Origin: Salana multivorans
Lineage (GTDB): Bacteria > Actinomycetota > Actinomycetes > Actinomycetales > Beutenbergiaceae
Length of the DNA: 64,000 nt
NCBI RefSeq assembly: GCF_003751805.1
Contig: NZ_RKHQ01000002.1
Span: 744,001-808,000 of the forward strand
Direction of reading: 5' to 3'
The position numbers and the translations under genes were made by a program. Positions 1-8,814 of this stretch are shown piece by piece. Position 1 is the stretch's first letter, and every line of letters begins with the position of its first letter. The notes under the pieces are model-generated. The model searched no databases and was not told where the DNA came from. It saw only the letters and a list, made by a program, of their open reading frames with translations.

Positions 1-2
1 AG

Positions 3-1214
3 GACGCCCCGCGGCTGGGCCACCGCGGCCTGCTGCTCGACGTCGCGCGCCACTACCTGCCGAAGGAGCAGGTGCTCCGGTACGTCGAGCTGGCGTCGCA
101 GCACAAGCTCAACATGCTCCACCTCCACCTCACCGACGACCAGGGCTGGCGCCTGCCCGTCCCCGGCTACCCGCGCCTGGCCGAGGTCGCCGCCTGGCGT
201 CACGCCTCCCCCGTCGACGCGGTCCGCGGCGGCCCGGTCGACGGCGAGCCGCACGGCGGCTGGTACACGGCCGACGACCTGCGCGAGATCGTCGCGTTCG
301 CCCGGGGGCGGGGCGTCACGGTCGTGCCGGAGGTCGACCTGCCCGGTCACGTCCAGGCCCTGCTCGCCGCCTACCCGGAGCTCGCCCCCGGCGGTGCGCC
401 GGCCGAGCCGCTCGAGGTGTGGACCAGGTGGGGTCTGAACCCGCACGTCCTCGGCGTGCACGAGGCGGCGCTCGACTTCGCCCGGGCCGCGCTCGACCAG
501 CTCGTCGACATCTTCGACTCCGAGCTGATCTGCATCGGCGGCGACGAGGTGGACACGCGGGACTGGGCGGCCGACGCCGACACGCGCGCACTGGCAGCGG
601 AGCTCGGGCTCGACGGCGTCGACGCGCTCCTGCCCTGGTTCTCGACGCAGCTCGCGGAGCACCTCGCCGCCAACGGTCGGCGCACGAGCGTCTGGGACGA
701 GGTCTCGGGCGAGGGACTGCCGCGGGACGTCGTCATCACCGTGTGGCGCGCGGCGACGAGCGCCGTCGAGGCGATCGCCGGCGGGCACGACGTGATCCTG
801 TGCCCGGAGAGCGTGCTCTACCTCGACCACCGAGCGGGGCTCGGCGAGGAGGAGCCGGTCCCCGTCGGCGGCCTGCACACGATCGAGGACGTCTACCGGT
901 ACGACCCCGCCTCGCCCGACGTCGTCGCGGCGACCGGGCTGCCCGGCGCCGGCCGGCTGCTCGGCGCGCAGGCGCAGGTGTGGCGCGAGTACCTGCCCGA
1001 CTCCCGGCGCACCGACTACGCGACGTTCCCCCGCCTGGCCGCGGCCGCCGAGAGCTTCTGGTCGGACCGGCGGGACTGGACGGACTTCGAGTCCCGCCTC
1101 GCCGCGCACCTGGGCCGGCTCGACGCGGCCGGCGTCGAGTACCGGCCGCTCGACGGGCCGCTTCCCTGGCAGCGGCGTCCCGCGCTGCGGGGGCGCGTCA
1201 TCGGCGAGCCCTGA
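3..1214 (+). CDS. beta-N-acetylhexosaminidase (GH20), 5' truncated by window edge
   Basis: Exo-acting GH20 beta-hexosaminidase that removes terminal GlcNAc or GalNAc from chitin or glycan fragments. The reading frame is open from base 3 and starts inside the TIM barrel with DAPRLGHRGLLLDVAR, the strand-1 signature of the family, so the start codon and the N-terminal domain lie outside the window. HLHLTDDQGWR (barrel strand 2) and the catalytic Asp-Glu pair in ICIGGDEVDT (nt 543-548) are present; in this family the Asp orients the substrate N-acetyl group and the Glu is the general acid/base. The C-terminus ends in ordinary GH20 fashion with no extra binding domain. Next to a beta-galactosidase on the opposite strand it suggests glycan degradation. 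No export signal can be judged because the N-terminus is missing. Confidence 0.93.
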   Translation, partial: DAPRLGHRGLLLDVARHYLPKEQVLRYVELASQHKLNMLHLHLTDDQGWRLPVPGYPRLAEVAAWRHASPVDAVRGGPVDGEPHGGWYTADDLREIVAFARGRGVTVVPEVDLPGHVQALLAAYPELAPGGAPAEPLEVWTRWGLNPHVLGVHEAALDFARAALDQLVDIFDSELICIGGDEVDTRDWAADADTRALAAELGLDGVDALLPWFSTQLAEHLAANGRRTSVWDEVSGEGLPRDVVITVWRAATSAVEAIAGGHDVILCPESVLYLDHRAGLGEEEPVPVGGLHTIEDVYRYDPASPDVVAATGLPGAGRLLGAQAQVWREYLPDSRRTDYATFPRLAAAAESFWSDRRDWTDFESRLAAHLGRLDAAGVEYRPLDGPLPWQRRPALRGRVIGEP

Positions 1215-1229
1215 CGTCGGTCGCGTCGG

Positions 1230-2321
1230 CTATCCGGCTGAGCTCGTGCTCGGGCGGGCGCCCCGGCCGACGAGGACGACGGCCGTCGGTGCCGCGGACG
1301 CGAGCCGGGTGCGCACGGCTGCGCCCGCGCCGGCGAGGACCGCGGCGCGGTCGAGCACCGTCACGTCCTGGCTCAGCTGGTTGGTGACCCAGACCTCCTC
1401 GCCGTCCACGACGACGTCCCGCGGCCAGCGTCCGCCGGTCGGGGCGGAGGCGACGGCGACGAGGCGGTCACCGGCGATCCGGTGCACGGCCACGGTGTCG
1501 GGTCCGCGCACGCCGGTCCACAGGAGACCGTCCGCATCGACCCGCAGCGCCGACGGGTAGGCCGCGCCGTCGGCGCCGGGCGGATCGAGCGGCGCGACGT
1601 CCAGCGGCTCGACGTCGGGGCCGGCGACGCGCCCCAGCCACAGCTCGTTGCTCAGCTCGCCGGCGACGACGAGGAGCTCCCCGGTCCGGACGACGTGGCG
1701 GGGACCGAATCCGGCCGGCAGCTCGATCGGGTCGTGCCGGGTGCGCAGCCGGCCGTCGCCGTCGAGACCGAGCCGGTGCACCCGGTCGGAGCCGAGGTCG
1801 GCGACGAGGACCTCCTCGCCGTCGACGACGACCTGGTGGGCGTGCGGCGCCTCCTGTCGCTCGGCATCGGGACCGGAGCCGGAGAACGCGAGGTGGTCGA
1901 CCTCCTCGGTGGGCCGCCCGGCCGGGTCGAGCCGCACGCTGGAGACCGAGCCGCTGCCGTAGTGCGCCACGACGGCGAACCGGCCGGCGACCGCGGCGTG
2001 GCAGGCCGCGACGCCGGACAGCGCCAGGACGTCGTCCAGCTCGAGCGACGGCGCACCGCCGTCCGACGCGACGCGCACGAGGCCGAGCGTCGACGGGTCA
2101 CCCTCCCCGACGGCGAGCAGCCGCCCGTCGCCGAGGTCGACGAGCCACGACGGCTGCGAGGCCACCGTCTCGGCGACCCTGCGCCAGGCGCGGTCGCGGG
2201 CGTCGTGCGTCCACAGCTCGACGCCGACCCGACCGGGGTCCGCCTCGGGCTCGGTGTAGCCCCCGACCACCGCGACGCGGGTGTCGGGACGGACGATGGC
2301 CGCGCGCTCGCTGGACGTCAC
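1230..2321 (-). CDS. lactonase-fold seven-bladed beta-propeller protein
   Basis: About 363 residues with the repeated beta-propeller pattern of the YbhE/6-phosphogluconolactonase-like family (PF10282): paired segments such as EAPHAHQVVVDGEEVLVADL, GFGPRHVVRTGELLVVAGEL and GGRWPRDVVVDGEEVWVTNQ. Members cleave sugar lactones in the cytosol, but many are uncharacterised, so the substrate here is inferred. The frame runs further upstream, but the GTG at 2321 (VTSSERAAIVRPDTRVAVVG) is preferred because it lies 10 nt after the lacZ stop and avoids overlapping the lacZ coding sequence. Co-transcription with lacZ on the minus strand is likely. That context fits oxidation or lactone turnover of sugars released by the galactosidase. 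Confidence 0.75.
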   Translation of the reverse strand: MTSSERAAIVRPDTRVAVVGGYTEPEADPGRVGVELWTHDARDRAWRRVAETVASQPSWLVDLGDGRLLAVGEGDPSTLGLVRVASDGGAPSLELDDVLALSGVAACHAAVAGRFAVVAHYGSGSVSSVRLDPAGRPTEEVDHLAFSGSGPDAERQEAPHAHQVVVDGEEVLVADLGSDRVHRLGLDGDGRLRTRHDPIELPAGFGPRHVVRTGELLVVAGELSNELWLGRVAGPDVEPLDVAPLDPPGADGAAYPSALRVDADGLLWTGVRGPDTVAVHRIAGDRLVAVASAPTGGRWPRDVVVDGEEVWVTNQLSQDVTVLDRAAVLAGAGAAVRTRLASAAPTAVVLVGRGARPSTSSAG

Positions 2322-2331
2322 CCCCGCGAGG

Positions 2332-5300
2332 CTACGCGAGGTCGAACCGGACGGAGAGCCGCACCGGCGCGGGCCGGAACGTCGCGTTCGGCAGCACGCC
2401 GGGACCGCAGGCGGCCGTGCCCACACCGTGCGACGCCGCGTCGAGGTGCAGCCAGAGACGCCCGTCCGGCGTCAGGTCGTGCGGGTGCCGAGCCGCGGCG
2501 AGCTCCCGGTCGGTCCAGGGGCGGGCGGTGAGCTCGAGACCCTCGACCTCGGCGACGCCGACCTGCGTCGCGAGCGACGTCAGCGTGAGCGAGCGTCCGC
2601 CCGAGAGCGTGAGCGTCGCCGACGTGACGCCGCGCCGGGTCCCGTTCTCCTGCGGGTGCGTGTACCGGGTCTGCCAGTCGGCCACGCGGTGACGCCAGGC
2701 GCCGCCGAGCGCCGCCTTGGTGGAGTCGGCGTAGGACTCCTCGGGGCCGAGTCCGCACCAGTCGATCTCGACGGCGGCGGCATCCGGCTCCGTCACCCCG
2801 AGGAGCAGGCCGAGGCGCGGGAGGCTGCCCGTCCACCGTCCCTCGGGGACGATGGTGAGGTCGAGCTCGACGCCGGACGCGCCGGCGGCACGCCAGGTGC
2901 GGGTGAAGGCGAGGCCGACGTCGGTGGCCGGACCGGCGGCGCGTCCGGTGACGACGAGCTCGCCGTCGACGATCTCGGCCGAGTCGATCCGCTCGCCGAG
3001 CAGGGCGAGGCCCTGGTGCGCCCAGACGTCCTCGTCGCTGCGCTCGGCGTCCCAGGCGCGCGCGTGGTCGTTGTCCGTCGCGGCGCGCCAGGCGTCGACG
3101 CGCTCGGCGTCGACCTCGAGGCCGCCCAGCTCCAGGAGCCGCCCGGCCCGGTCGAACCGGGCGGGGCCGACCCGGAAGCCGTCGTCGGTCGCCTCCGCGG
3201 TGAGGGCGGCGGTCGCGGTCGACGGCTCCGTCGCGGACGACGCGGGGCGGGCCGACCGGAGCCGGAGCTGGCCGGCGCCCAGCTCGAAGTCCTCGGGGAG
3301 CCAGGCGGCGTCCGGCCCGGCGTCGGTCTGGACGGCGCGCACGGTCCACCACACGGGCGCCCCGCCCGGCGCGGCCTCGGCGAGCTCCAGCACGTCGTCG
3401 GGTGGGGAGAGGAGAAGCTGCTCGCCGGGCGCCAGCGTCTCGTCGACCTCGACATCGCCCGCCGCGAGGACGTCGTGGCCCTGGTGCAGGCTCCACCGCA
3501 GCGCGACGTGACCGGCGTCGCGGAAGGCGTACCGGTTGCGGACGAGCAGGTGGTCGGGCTCACCGGCCACGTCACCGTCGCCGGCGGAGCCGCCGAGCGC
3601 GACCGGGTCGATCCGGATCGGCGCGAACACGGCGGCGGCCTCGAGCATGCCGGGCGACGGCGTGCGGTCGGGCAGCAGCAGACCGTCCGCGATGAAGGTG
3701 CCGTCGTGGAAGGTCTCGCCGAAGTCCCCGCCGTAGCCGTGGATGAGCTCGCCCGTCCCGGCGTCGAGGTCCTCCCGGCGCAGGATGCCGTGGTCCTTCC
3801 ACTCCCAGATGAACCCGCCCATGAGGCGCGGGTGGGCGTCGAACAGGTGGTCGTAGTCGGTGAGGCCACCCGGGCCGTTGCCCATCGCGTGCACGTACTC
3901 GCACTGCATGAACGGCAGGCCGCGGCGGCGGGCGTCGAGCTCGGCGTCGGCCAGGGCGGGCTCCTCGCCGCGCCCGATGAGCTCGACCTCGCCCGAGCCG
4001 GCGTACATCCGCGAGTAGACGTCGGCGCTCTCGCAGCTCCAGTCGCCCTCGTAGTGGATCGGCCGGCTTGGGTCGAGCCGGCGGATCGCAGCCGACATCG
4101 CGGCGAGGTTGCGTCCGGTTCCCGCCTCGTTGCCGAGCGACCACAGGACGATGCTCGGGTGGTGGGCGTCCCGGCGGACCATCCGGGTAACGCGATCGAC
4201 GAGGACGTCCGTCCAGGCCGGGTCGTCGGTCGGGTTGCCGCGCCAGCCGGCGTGCTCGAAGCCGTGCGTCTCGAGGTCGTTCTCGTCGACGACGTAGAGG
4301 CCGTAGGCGTCGCACAGGTCGAGGAAGTGCGGGTGCGGCGGGTAGTGGCTCGTCCGGACGGCGTTCACGTGGTGGCGCTTCATCAGCAGCACGTCCTCGA
4401 GCATCTGCTCGGGTGCGACCGTGCGCCCGGTGGTCGGCTCGAACTCGTGGCGGTTGACGCCGCGGAGCTTGACCGGAACGCCGTTGACGCGGAACACGCC
4501 GCCGGAGATCGCGATGGAGCGGAAGCCGATCCGCAGCGTCACCGTCTCGGCGCCGCTGCTCACGACCGCGTCGTACAGACGCGGGACCTCCGCGCTCCAC
4601 GGCTCGACCGGGACGCTCACACCGGTGCCCGTCTCGACGTCGATCCCCAGCTCCGGCACGCGGACCCGGGCGGCGACGGGGGCGCCGTCGACGTCGGTCG
4701 CGGTGACCAGGAGGGTGCCCTCGCCGGTCACGTGGTCGTACTCGGCGCTGACCTCGACGTGGTCGAGGCCGCCGTCGGGCCGGTGCTCGAGGCGGACGCC
4801 GCGGAAGATCCCCGACAGCCACCACTGGTCCTGATCCTCGACGTAGGTGTACGCGGACCACTGGGTGACCCGGACGGCGAGCAGGTTCTCCCCCGCGCGC
4901 AGCCGGTCGGTCACGTCGATCTCGGTCGGCAGGCGCGAGCCGTGGCTCTGCGCGACGACCTCGCCGTTGAGCGCGACCTCGAACCAGGAGTCGACGCCCT
5001 CGAACCGCAGCACGACCCGACCGGGCGTTGCCAACCACTCCGCAGGGACCTCGACGACGCGACGGTACTCCCCCGTCGGGTTCTCCCGCGGCACGCGGGG
5101 CGGGTCGAGCGGGATCGGGAAGAGCACGTTGGTGTACGCGGGCCGGCCGTACGGCCAGGAGTCCGGCGCACCCGCGAGCTGCCAGTGGCCGGGAACGGTC
5201 ACGACGTCCCACGGGTCGTCGGCGTCGGTGCCCGCATCGCCGGGGTCGGCGCCCGTGAGCGCCTCGGGGAACAGCCGGAACCGCCAGTCGCCGTCGAGGT

Positions 5301-5418
5301 CGAGGACGCCGGCGTCGCTCGCTCCGGCCGGCGGGCGGAACCGGGCCGGACGGACGCCCCGCGGGGGCGTGACGCTCTCGTGGGTCGGCGTGTCGGTCGG
5401 CTTCGTCAGGGGTGACAT
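2332..5418 (-). CDS. lacZ: beta-galactosidase, GH2 family
   Basis: Hydrolyses terminal beta-D-galactosides in the cytosol (no signal peptide). At 1028 residues it matches the length of E. coli LacZ. Visible landmarks in order are the N-terminal jelly-roll with GHWQLAG and PVGEYRR-like blocks, DENDLETHG of the barrel, the acid/base Glu in LWSLGNEAGTG (about residue 431), the nucleophile Glu in MQCEYVHAMGNG (about residue 507), GGFIWEWKDHG, and a C-terminal Bgal_small_N domain. ATG at 5418 is the only start compatible with the domain. The upstream 60-80 bp contain a LacI-type operator (5482-5497), so induction by sugar through a LacI-family repressor is likely; no such repressor gene is in the window. 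The lactonase gene follows after 10 nt. Confidence 0.97.
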   Translation of the reverse strand: MSPLTKPTDTPTHESVTPPRGVRPARFRPPAGASDAGVLDLDGDWRFRLFPEALTGADPGDAGTDADDPWDVVTVPGHWQLAGAPDSWPYGRPAYTNVLFPIPLDPPRVPRENPTGEYRRVVEVPAEWLATPGRVVLRFEGVDSWFEVALNGEVVAQSHGSRLPTEIDVTDRLRAGENLLAVRVTQWSAYTYVEDQDQWWLSGIFRGVRLEHRPDGGLDHVEVSAEYDHVTGEGTLLVTATDVDGAPVAARVRVPELGIDVETGTGVSVPVEPWSAEVPRLYDAVVSSGAETVTLRIGFRSIAISGGVFRVNGVPVKLRGVNRHEFEPTTGRTVAPEQMLEDVLLMKRHHVNAVRTSHYPPHPHFLDLCDAYGLYVVDENDLETHGFEHAGWRGNPTDDPAWTDVLVDRVTRMVRRDAHHPSIVLWSLGNEAGTGRNLAAMSAAIRRLDPSRPIHYEGDWSCESADVYSRMYAGSGEVELIGRGEEPALADAELDARRRGLPFMQCEYVHAMGNGPGGLTDYDHLFDAHPRLMGGFIWEWKDHGILRREDLDAGTGELIHGYGGDFGETFHDGTFIADGLLLPDRTPSPGMLEAAAVFAPIRIDPVALGGSAGDGDVAGEPDHLLVRNRYAFRDAGHVALRWSLHQGHDVLAAGDVEVDETLAPGEQLLLSPPDDVLELAEAAPGGAPVWWTVRAVQTDAGPDAAWLPEDFELGAGQLRLRSARPASSATEPSTATAALTAEATDDGFRVGPARFDRAGRLLELGGLEVDAERVDAWRAATDNDHARAWDAERSDEDVWAHQGLALLGERIDSAEIVDGELVVTGRAAGPATDVGLAFTRTWRAAGASGVELDLTIVPEGRWTGSLPRLGLLLGVTEPDAAAVEIDWCGLGPEESYADSTKAALGGAWRHRVADWQTRYTHPQENGTRRGVTSATLTLSGGRSLTLTSLATQVGVAEVEGLELTARPWTDRELAAARHPHDLTPDGRLWLHLDAASHGVGTAACGPGVLPNATFRPAPVRLSVRFDLA

Positions 5419-5481
5419 GGCATCTCCGGTGCGGGGTGGCGCTCGGGTGTCGGCGCGGTGCGGAACGGCGGCGTTCTGTGA

Positions 5482-5497
5482 GCGTTAACGTTACAGC
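5482..5497. promoter_or_regulatory. putative LacI-family operator upstream of lacZ
   Basis: GCGTTAACGTTACAGC contains the perfect 8-bp palindrome TAACGTTA (5486-5493) with a central CG and further G/C matches at its outer edge, the form bound by GalR/LacI-type repressors of sugar genes. It stands about 65 bp before the lacZ ATG in an otherwise GC-rich 144-bp gap. The cognate regulator is not in the window. Confidence 0.55.
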
Positions 5498-5562
5498 AGC
5501 GCGACGCCGATCGTCTCGTCAGTGGCCATCGCGCGCCACCCGGTCGGGGCTCGGTGAGCGCC

Positions 5563-6024
5563 TCAGTAGTCCGCGGGACGAACGCAGCCGACGCCAGTGC
5601 TGATGGACACCACGTCGCGTTCCTGCACGGGATCGATGAAGCGGACCCTCACTCCCACGCCAGGGCGTCTGAGGCCAATGTCCTTGGGGTCGATCTCGTC
5701 CTGGTCAAGGGTCCAGCCATCGTCCTCCAGGCCGGGCCAGAGCTCGTCGATGAAGTCCTCATACAGCGCGTACTCGGTCTGGACGACCGCGATCTGGTAG
5801 TAGTTCTCACCGCTCTGGTCCCAAGCAGGGTCACACTCGTACCATCCAGCCCCACCGCCAGGAACGATCTCGCCGAACAGCGCGGCGACCTCAGCGATCT
5901 CCGCCTGGACGTCGGCCTCGATCTCCGCCCGGGTGCGGTCATCACGAGGCGCGGAGCAGCCGGCGACACCCACGAGGAGACCCGCCAGGAGCGCCACCAA
6001 CGCGACCCCCGCGCCACGCCTCAC
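5563..6024 (-). CDS. lipoprotein of unknown function, copy 2 of a tandem duplication
   Basis: A 153-residue predicted lipoprotein. The GTG at 6024 gives VRRGAGVALVALLAGLLVGV followed by AGC, a type II signal peptide with the lipidated Cys at about residue 23. The mature part is acidic and small, with the blocks WYECDPAWDQSGE, YEDFIDELWPGLE and a terminal STGVGCVRPADY. It is clearly paralogous to the neighbouring gene at 6104-6574: the signal peptides, these blocks and the C-termini align without large gaps, and the DNA at the 3' ends is nearly identical. It should be anchored on the outer face of the membrane. I recognise no named family. As the last gene behind a WXG-like alpha/beta-hydrolase, an immunity or accessory role is an inference only. 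Confidence 0.75.
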   Translation of the reverse strand: MRRGAGVALVALLAGLLVGVAGCSAPRDDRTRAEIEADVQAEIAEVAALFGEIVPGGGAGWYECDPAWDQSGENYYQIAVVQTEYALYEDFIDELWPGLEDDGWTLDQDEIDPKDIGLRRPGVGVRVRFIDPVQERDVVSISTGVGCVRPADY

Positions 6025-6103
6025 GGGACGTCCACCGTGGCGGCGCCGTGGCCAGGGACCGTCCTGCCGCGGGACGAGGACCGCCGAGGGTGCGAGATGT
6101 CCA

Positions 6104-6574
6104 TCAGTAGTCCGCGGGGCGGACGCAGCCGACGCCAGTGCTGACGAAGACCACGTCGCGTTCCTGCGCGGGGTCGATGAAGCGGACCACGGCCCCCACA
6201 CCGTTCCGCGTGAGCGTGATGTTCTTGGGTCTCCTTTGGTCCTCAGGGTCGTCGTGGAGGGTCCAGCCGTCGTTCTCCAGACGGGGCCAGAGCTCGTCGA
6301 TGAAGTCCTCGTACACCGCGTACTCGGTCTGGACGGTCGCCGTGTAGTAGTAGCGTTCGCCGCTCTGGTCCCACGCGGGATCACACTCGTACCAGTTGGT
6401 AGCCCGGTCCTCCACGAGCTCCCCGAAGAACGCTGCCACCTCGGCGACCCTTGCCTGGACGTCGGTCTCGATCTCGGCGCGGGTGCGATCATCGCGAGGT
6501 GCCGTGCAGCCGCCGACTCCCACGAGGAGACCACAGAGGAGTGTCACCAGCCCAGCTCTTGCGACGTGTCTCAT
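6104..6574 (-). CDS. lipoprotein of unknown function, copy 1 of a tandem duplication
   Basis: A 156-residue predicted lipoprotein with MRHVARAGLVTLLCGLLVG then VGGC as lipobox (Cys about residue 23) and a mature domain carrying WYECDPAWDQSGE, TEYAVYEDFIDELWPRLE and STGVGCVRPADY. Its ATG overlaps the stop of the upstream alpha/beta-hydrolase gene as ATGA (6571-6574), so the two are translationally coupled and presumably made in fixed proportion. The paralogue at 5563-6024 follows 79 nt downstream. No catalytic motif is visible. The conserved cysteines (one in WYEC, one in GVGC) could form a disulfide outside the membrane. Function unknown; the coupling argues for a partner or protective role for the hydrolase. 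Confidence 0.8.
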   Translation of the reverse strand: MRHVARAGLVTLLCGLLVGVGGCTAPRDDRTRAEIETDVQARVAEVAAFFGELVEDRATNWYECDPAWDQSGERYYYTATVQTEYAVYEDFIDELWPRLENDGWTLHDDPEDQRRPKNITLTRNGVGAVVRFIDPAQERDVVFVSTGVGCVRPADY

Positions 6575-8565
6575 GGGATGTCGACCTGGGCGCCGTCGTC
6601 GGCGAAGCCGGCCACGCCCGACAAGGAGACGAACTGCTCCACGACCCCGCCGGTGAACGCCTTGATCGTGGCGGAGGGCAGGTACAGCGGTGTGCGGTAG
6701 GTCTCCACGACCCCGCCGGTGTAGACCCGGTAGAGCTGCTCCCAGGAGTCGGAGTGCTCGTCGTACACGCCGGAGTGGGCGTCCCCACCCAGGATGACAC
6801 CAGCACGGCTGCCGTCGTCGTTCCTGTAGTAGCCGGTGTGGAGCCGGGTGATGCCGTCGAACTCGTCGGGGTCGGCGCCGTGCCGGCCGGTCGCCTGGGC
6901 CACCGTGATCGGGTCGCCCGGCGCGGTCATGACGTACCGGTCCACACCCTGCTGGGACGCAGGCAGGTCGTCGGGGGCGAACACCCCCTTGCCCATCCCG
7001 GCGGACTCGACGTGGACGACCCGGTCGGCGTCCAGCCCGTGGGTCTCGGCCAGCCCGACGACGGTCCCGCCGTAGGAGTGCCCATCGACCGTGATCGCGG
7101 GCCGGATGGTCGGGTCGACCCGGCCGGATGCGTGATCGATCTCCTGCCGCAGCTCGTGGGAGAACGCCGCCAGCTCGGGTGCCAGCCGCTCGGCGTAGCC
7201 AGGGTCGAACGCGTCGACGAACACCTCGTCGGGAAAGTCACCCCCGAGCCACGCGATCATCGCAAGCGACCCAGGGTTATCGTCCTCCGACTGCAGGTAG
7301 AAACCCTCGACCCGCTCGGAGAACCCCTGGAACTTGGACAGCTCCGACCCCGTCCCAGGAACGCTCACCACGACGTTCCGCGTCTCCTCGTCGATCCTGC
7401 CGTGCAGCTCGACCATCGCGCCGTCAGTGCCGGGGACGCGCGCCGGGTCCAGGTACAGGATCGAGCGGTCCTCCTCGAGGACCGACTCGTACAGCTCGAT
7501 CCGACGCTGGGACTTCTGCCACTCCTCGACCCCGTCCGCGTCCAGCCGGCGATCGGCCAGCTCCTCCTGCCACGCCCGCTCGCGGGCGAGTGCGTCCACG
7601 ACCAGGACGCGGTTGGCGTCGGCGCGGTAGGCGAACGGGACCCCGCCCAGCGAACCGACCACCCCCGGGTACAGGAGCGCGAGCATCCGGGCATCCTCCG
7701 CGGACAGCGACTCGAACAGCGCCCGAGCCCGGTCCCGCACCCCGGCGGCTCCCCCCGCCGCGGCACCGGCCAGGACAGCGCCCGCCCCGCCGAACACCAG
7801 CGACCCCGCGCTGCTCGCGGACGCGCTCACGAGCGCCGCGAGCTCTCCGACCGGCCCCTCCCCCGACATCGGGGTGGCCCGGGCCAGCACCGCCGCCACC
7901 TCGGGGTGGCCCTCCAACCACACCGCCAGCTCCTCGGCCCCCATCCCGGCCGTCTCACCGGGCAGCACCCCGGACGCCACCAGACCCGCGCGCGCCCGGT
8001 CGACCGCCTCGGACCGCGACGCCGCATGTTCCCGCGCCTCCGCCGCGGTGTCGACGGCCGCGAGCGCGGCGATCGCCCGATCCTCCGCGACCACGACCTC
8101 ACCCCACCACCGCCGCACCTCGCCCTCGTGCGCGACGACCCGAACCCCCAGCAGGTTCGCCCGCACCTGAGCCCCCACCACCTGATCCGGACCCATCAGC
8201 GGCACCGTCCGCTCGAGCTCGTCCAGCTCCACATCGATCAGCGAACGCTGCTCGACCAGCCGCTCCCGCTCCAGCTCCAGCCCCACCAACGCCTCGGCGT
8301 ACTCGTCCAGAGCCGTCACCCCGCACCACAGTGCCGCGACCGCATCGTCCAGATCCCGCGCCAACCGGGTCATCGCATGCTCCGCCCGCACACTCGCCGG
8401 CCCCGACCACGACGCCCCGATCGCCCCCGCATCCGCCTCGTCCGACGCCTCCTGCGTCCGCACCGCAGCAAGACGAACGTCCTCGGCCACCACCCGCGCG
8501 CTCGCACTGTCCCCCGTCAGCACGGGGACCGCCCGCGGGCGCCGCGGCAGCACCACCAGCGTCAC
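6571..8565 (-). CDS. alpha/beta-hydrolase (DUF1023-type) with WXG-like N-terminal helical domain
   Basis: 664 residues in two parts. Residues 1 to about 330 are alpha-helical and Ala/Glu-rich, with SWSGPASVRAEHAMTRLARD near the N-terminus, a W-x-G element typical of type VII (ESX) secretion substrates and of actinobacterial proteins with a C-terminal hydrolase. The second part is an alpha/beta-hydrolase of the DUF1023 type (PF06259): VVVSVPGTGSELSKFQGFSE, nucleophile Ser about 497 in VDGHSYGGTVVG, DRYVMTAPGDPIT (acid region) and GGDAHSGVYDEHSDSW (His). There is no Sec signal. GTG at 8565 is the first start in frame. It is coupled by ATGA to two duplicated lipoproteins. The substrate is unknown; a secreted or cell-surface esterase or effector is inferred from the architecture, not shown. 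Confidence 0.8.
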   Translation of the reverse strand: MTLVVLPRRPRAVPVLTGDSASARVVAEDVRLAAVRTQEASDEADAGAIGASWSGPASVRAEHAMTRLARDLDDAVAALWCGVTALDEYAEALVGLELERERLVEQRSLIDVELDELERTVPLMGPDQVVGAQVRANLLGVRVVAHEGEVRRWWGEVVVAEDRAIAALAAVDTAAEAREHAASRSEAVDRARAGLVASGVLPGETAGMGAEELAVWLEGHPEVAAVLARATPMSGEGPVGELAALVSASASSAGSLVFGGAGAVLAGAAAGGAAGVRDRARALFESLSAEDARMLALLYPGVVGSLGGVPFAYRADANRVLVVDALARERAWQEELADRRLDADGVEEWQKSQRRIELYESVLEEDRSILYLDPARVPGTDGAMVELHGRIDEETRNVVVSVPGTGSELSKFQGFSERVEGFYLQSEDDNPGSLAMIAWLGGDFPDEVFVDAFDPGYAERLAPELAAFSHELRQEIDHASGRVDPTIRPAITVDGHSYGGTVVGLAETHGLDADRVVHVESAGMGKGVFAPDDLPASQQGVDRYVMTAPGDPITVAQATGRHGADPDEFDGITRLHTGYYRNDDGSRAGVILGGDAHSGVYDEHSDSWEQLYRVYTGGVVETYRTPLYLPSATIKAFTGGVVEQFVSLSGVAGFADDGAQVDIP

Positions 8566-8650
8566 GACGGCCCCGCGTCCCGTGCGTCACGCATCTCCAC
8601 GACCCCCATGCATCACAAGTCATCCCAACCTCGATGAAACAGATCAGCGA

Positions 8651-8668
8651 TGCTACTCATGCGTAGCA
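8651..8668. promoter_or_regulatory. 18-bp near-perfect palindrome, putative operator
   Basis: TGCTACTCATGCGTAGCA pairs at 8 of 9 positions. It lies in the 261-bp gap between the divergent hydrolase gene (start 8565) and the ABC importer (start 8827), 86 bp upstream of the hydrolase start. The rest of this gap holds no gene that I can see. Which transcription unit it controls, and by which regulator, is not evident. Confidence 0.4.
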
Positions 8669-8814
8669 GTCAGGTGTCAACCTGCCCCTCCGCGCACGCG
8701 TCCCGGCGACGGCCGCGCAACCGTGGCGATCCCGCCGGAGCCGGTGCGCCGGCGCGACCCGTCTCATCAGGCGGCCACCGCGTGCCGTCGCGTCACGGCC
8801 GGGGAACGACTGCC

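Noticed and set aside
2281-5415. A 1044-residue plus-strand frame opposite lacZ.
   Set aside because: Antisense shadow; lacZ carries all GH2 catalytic motifs over the same bases.
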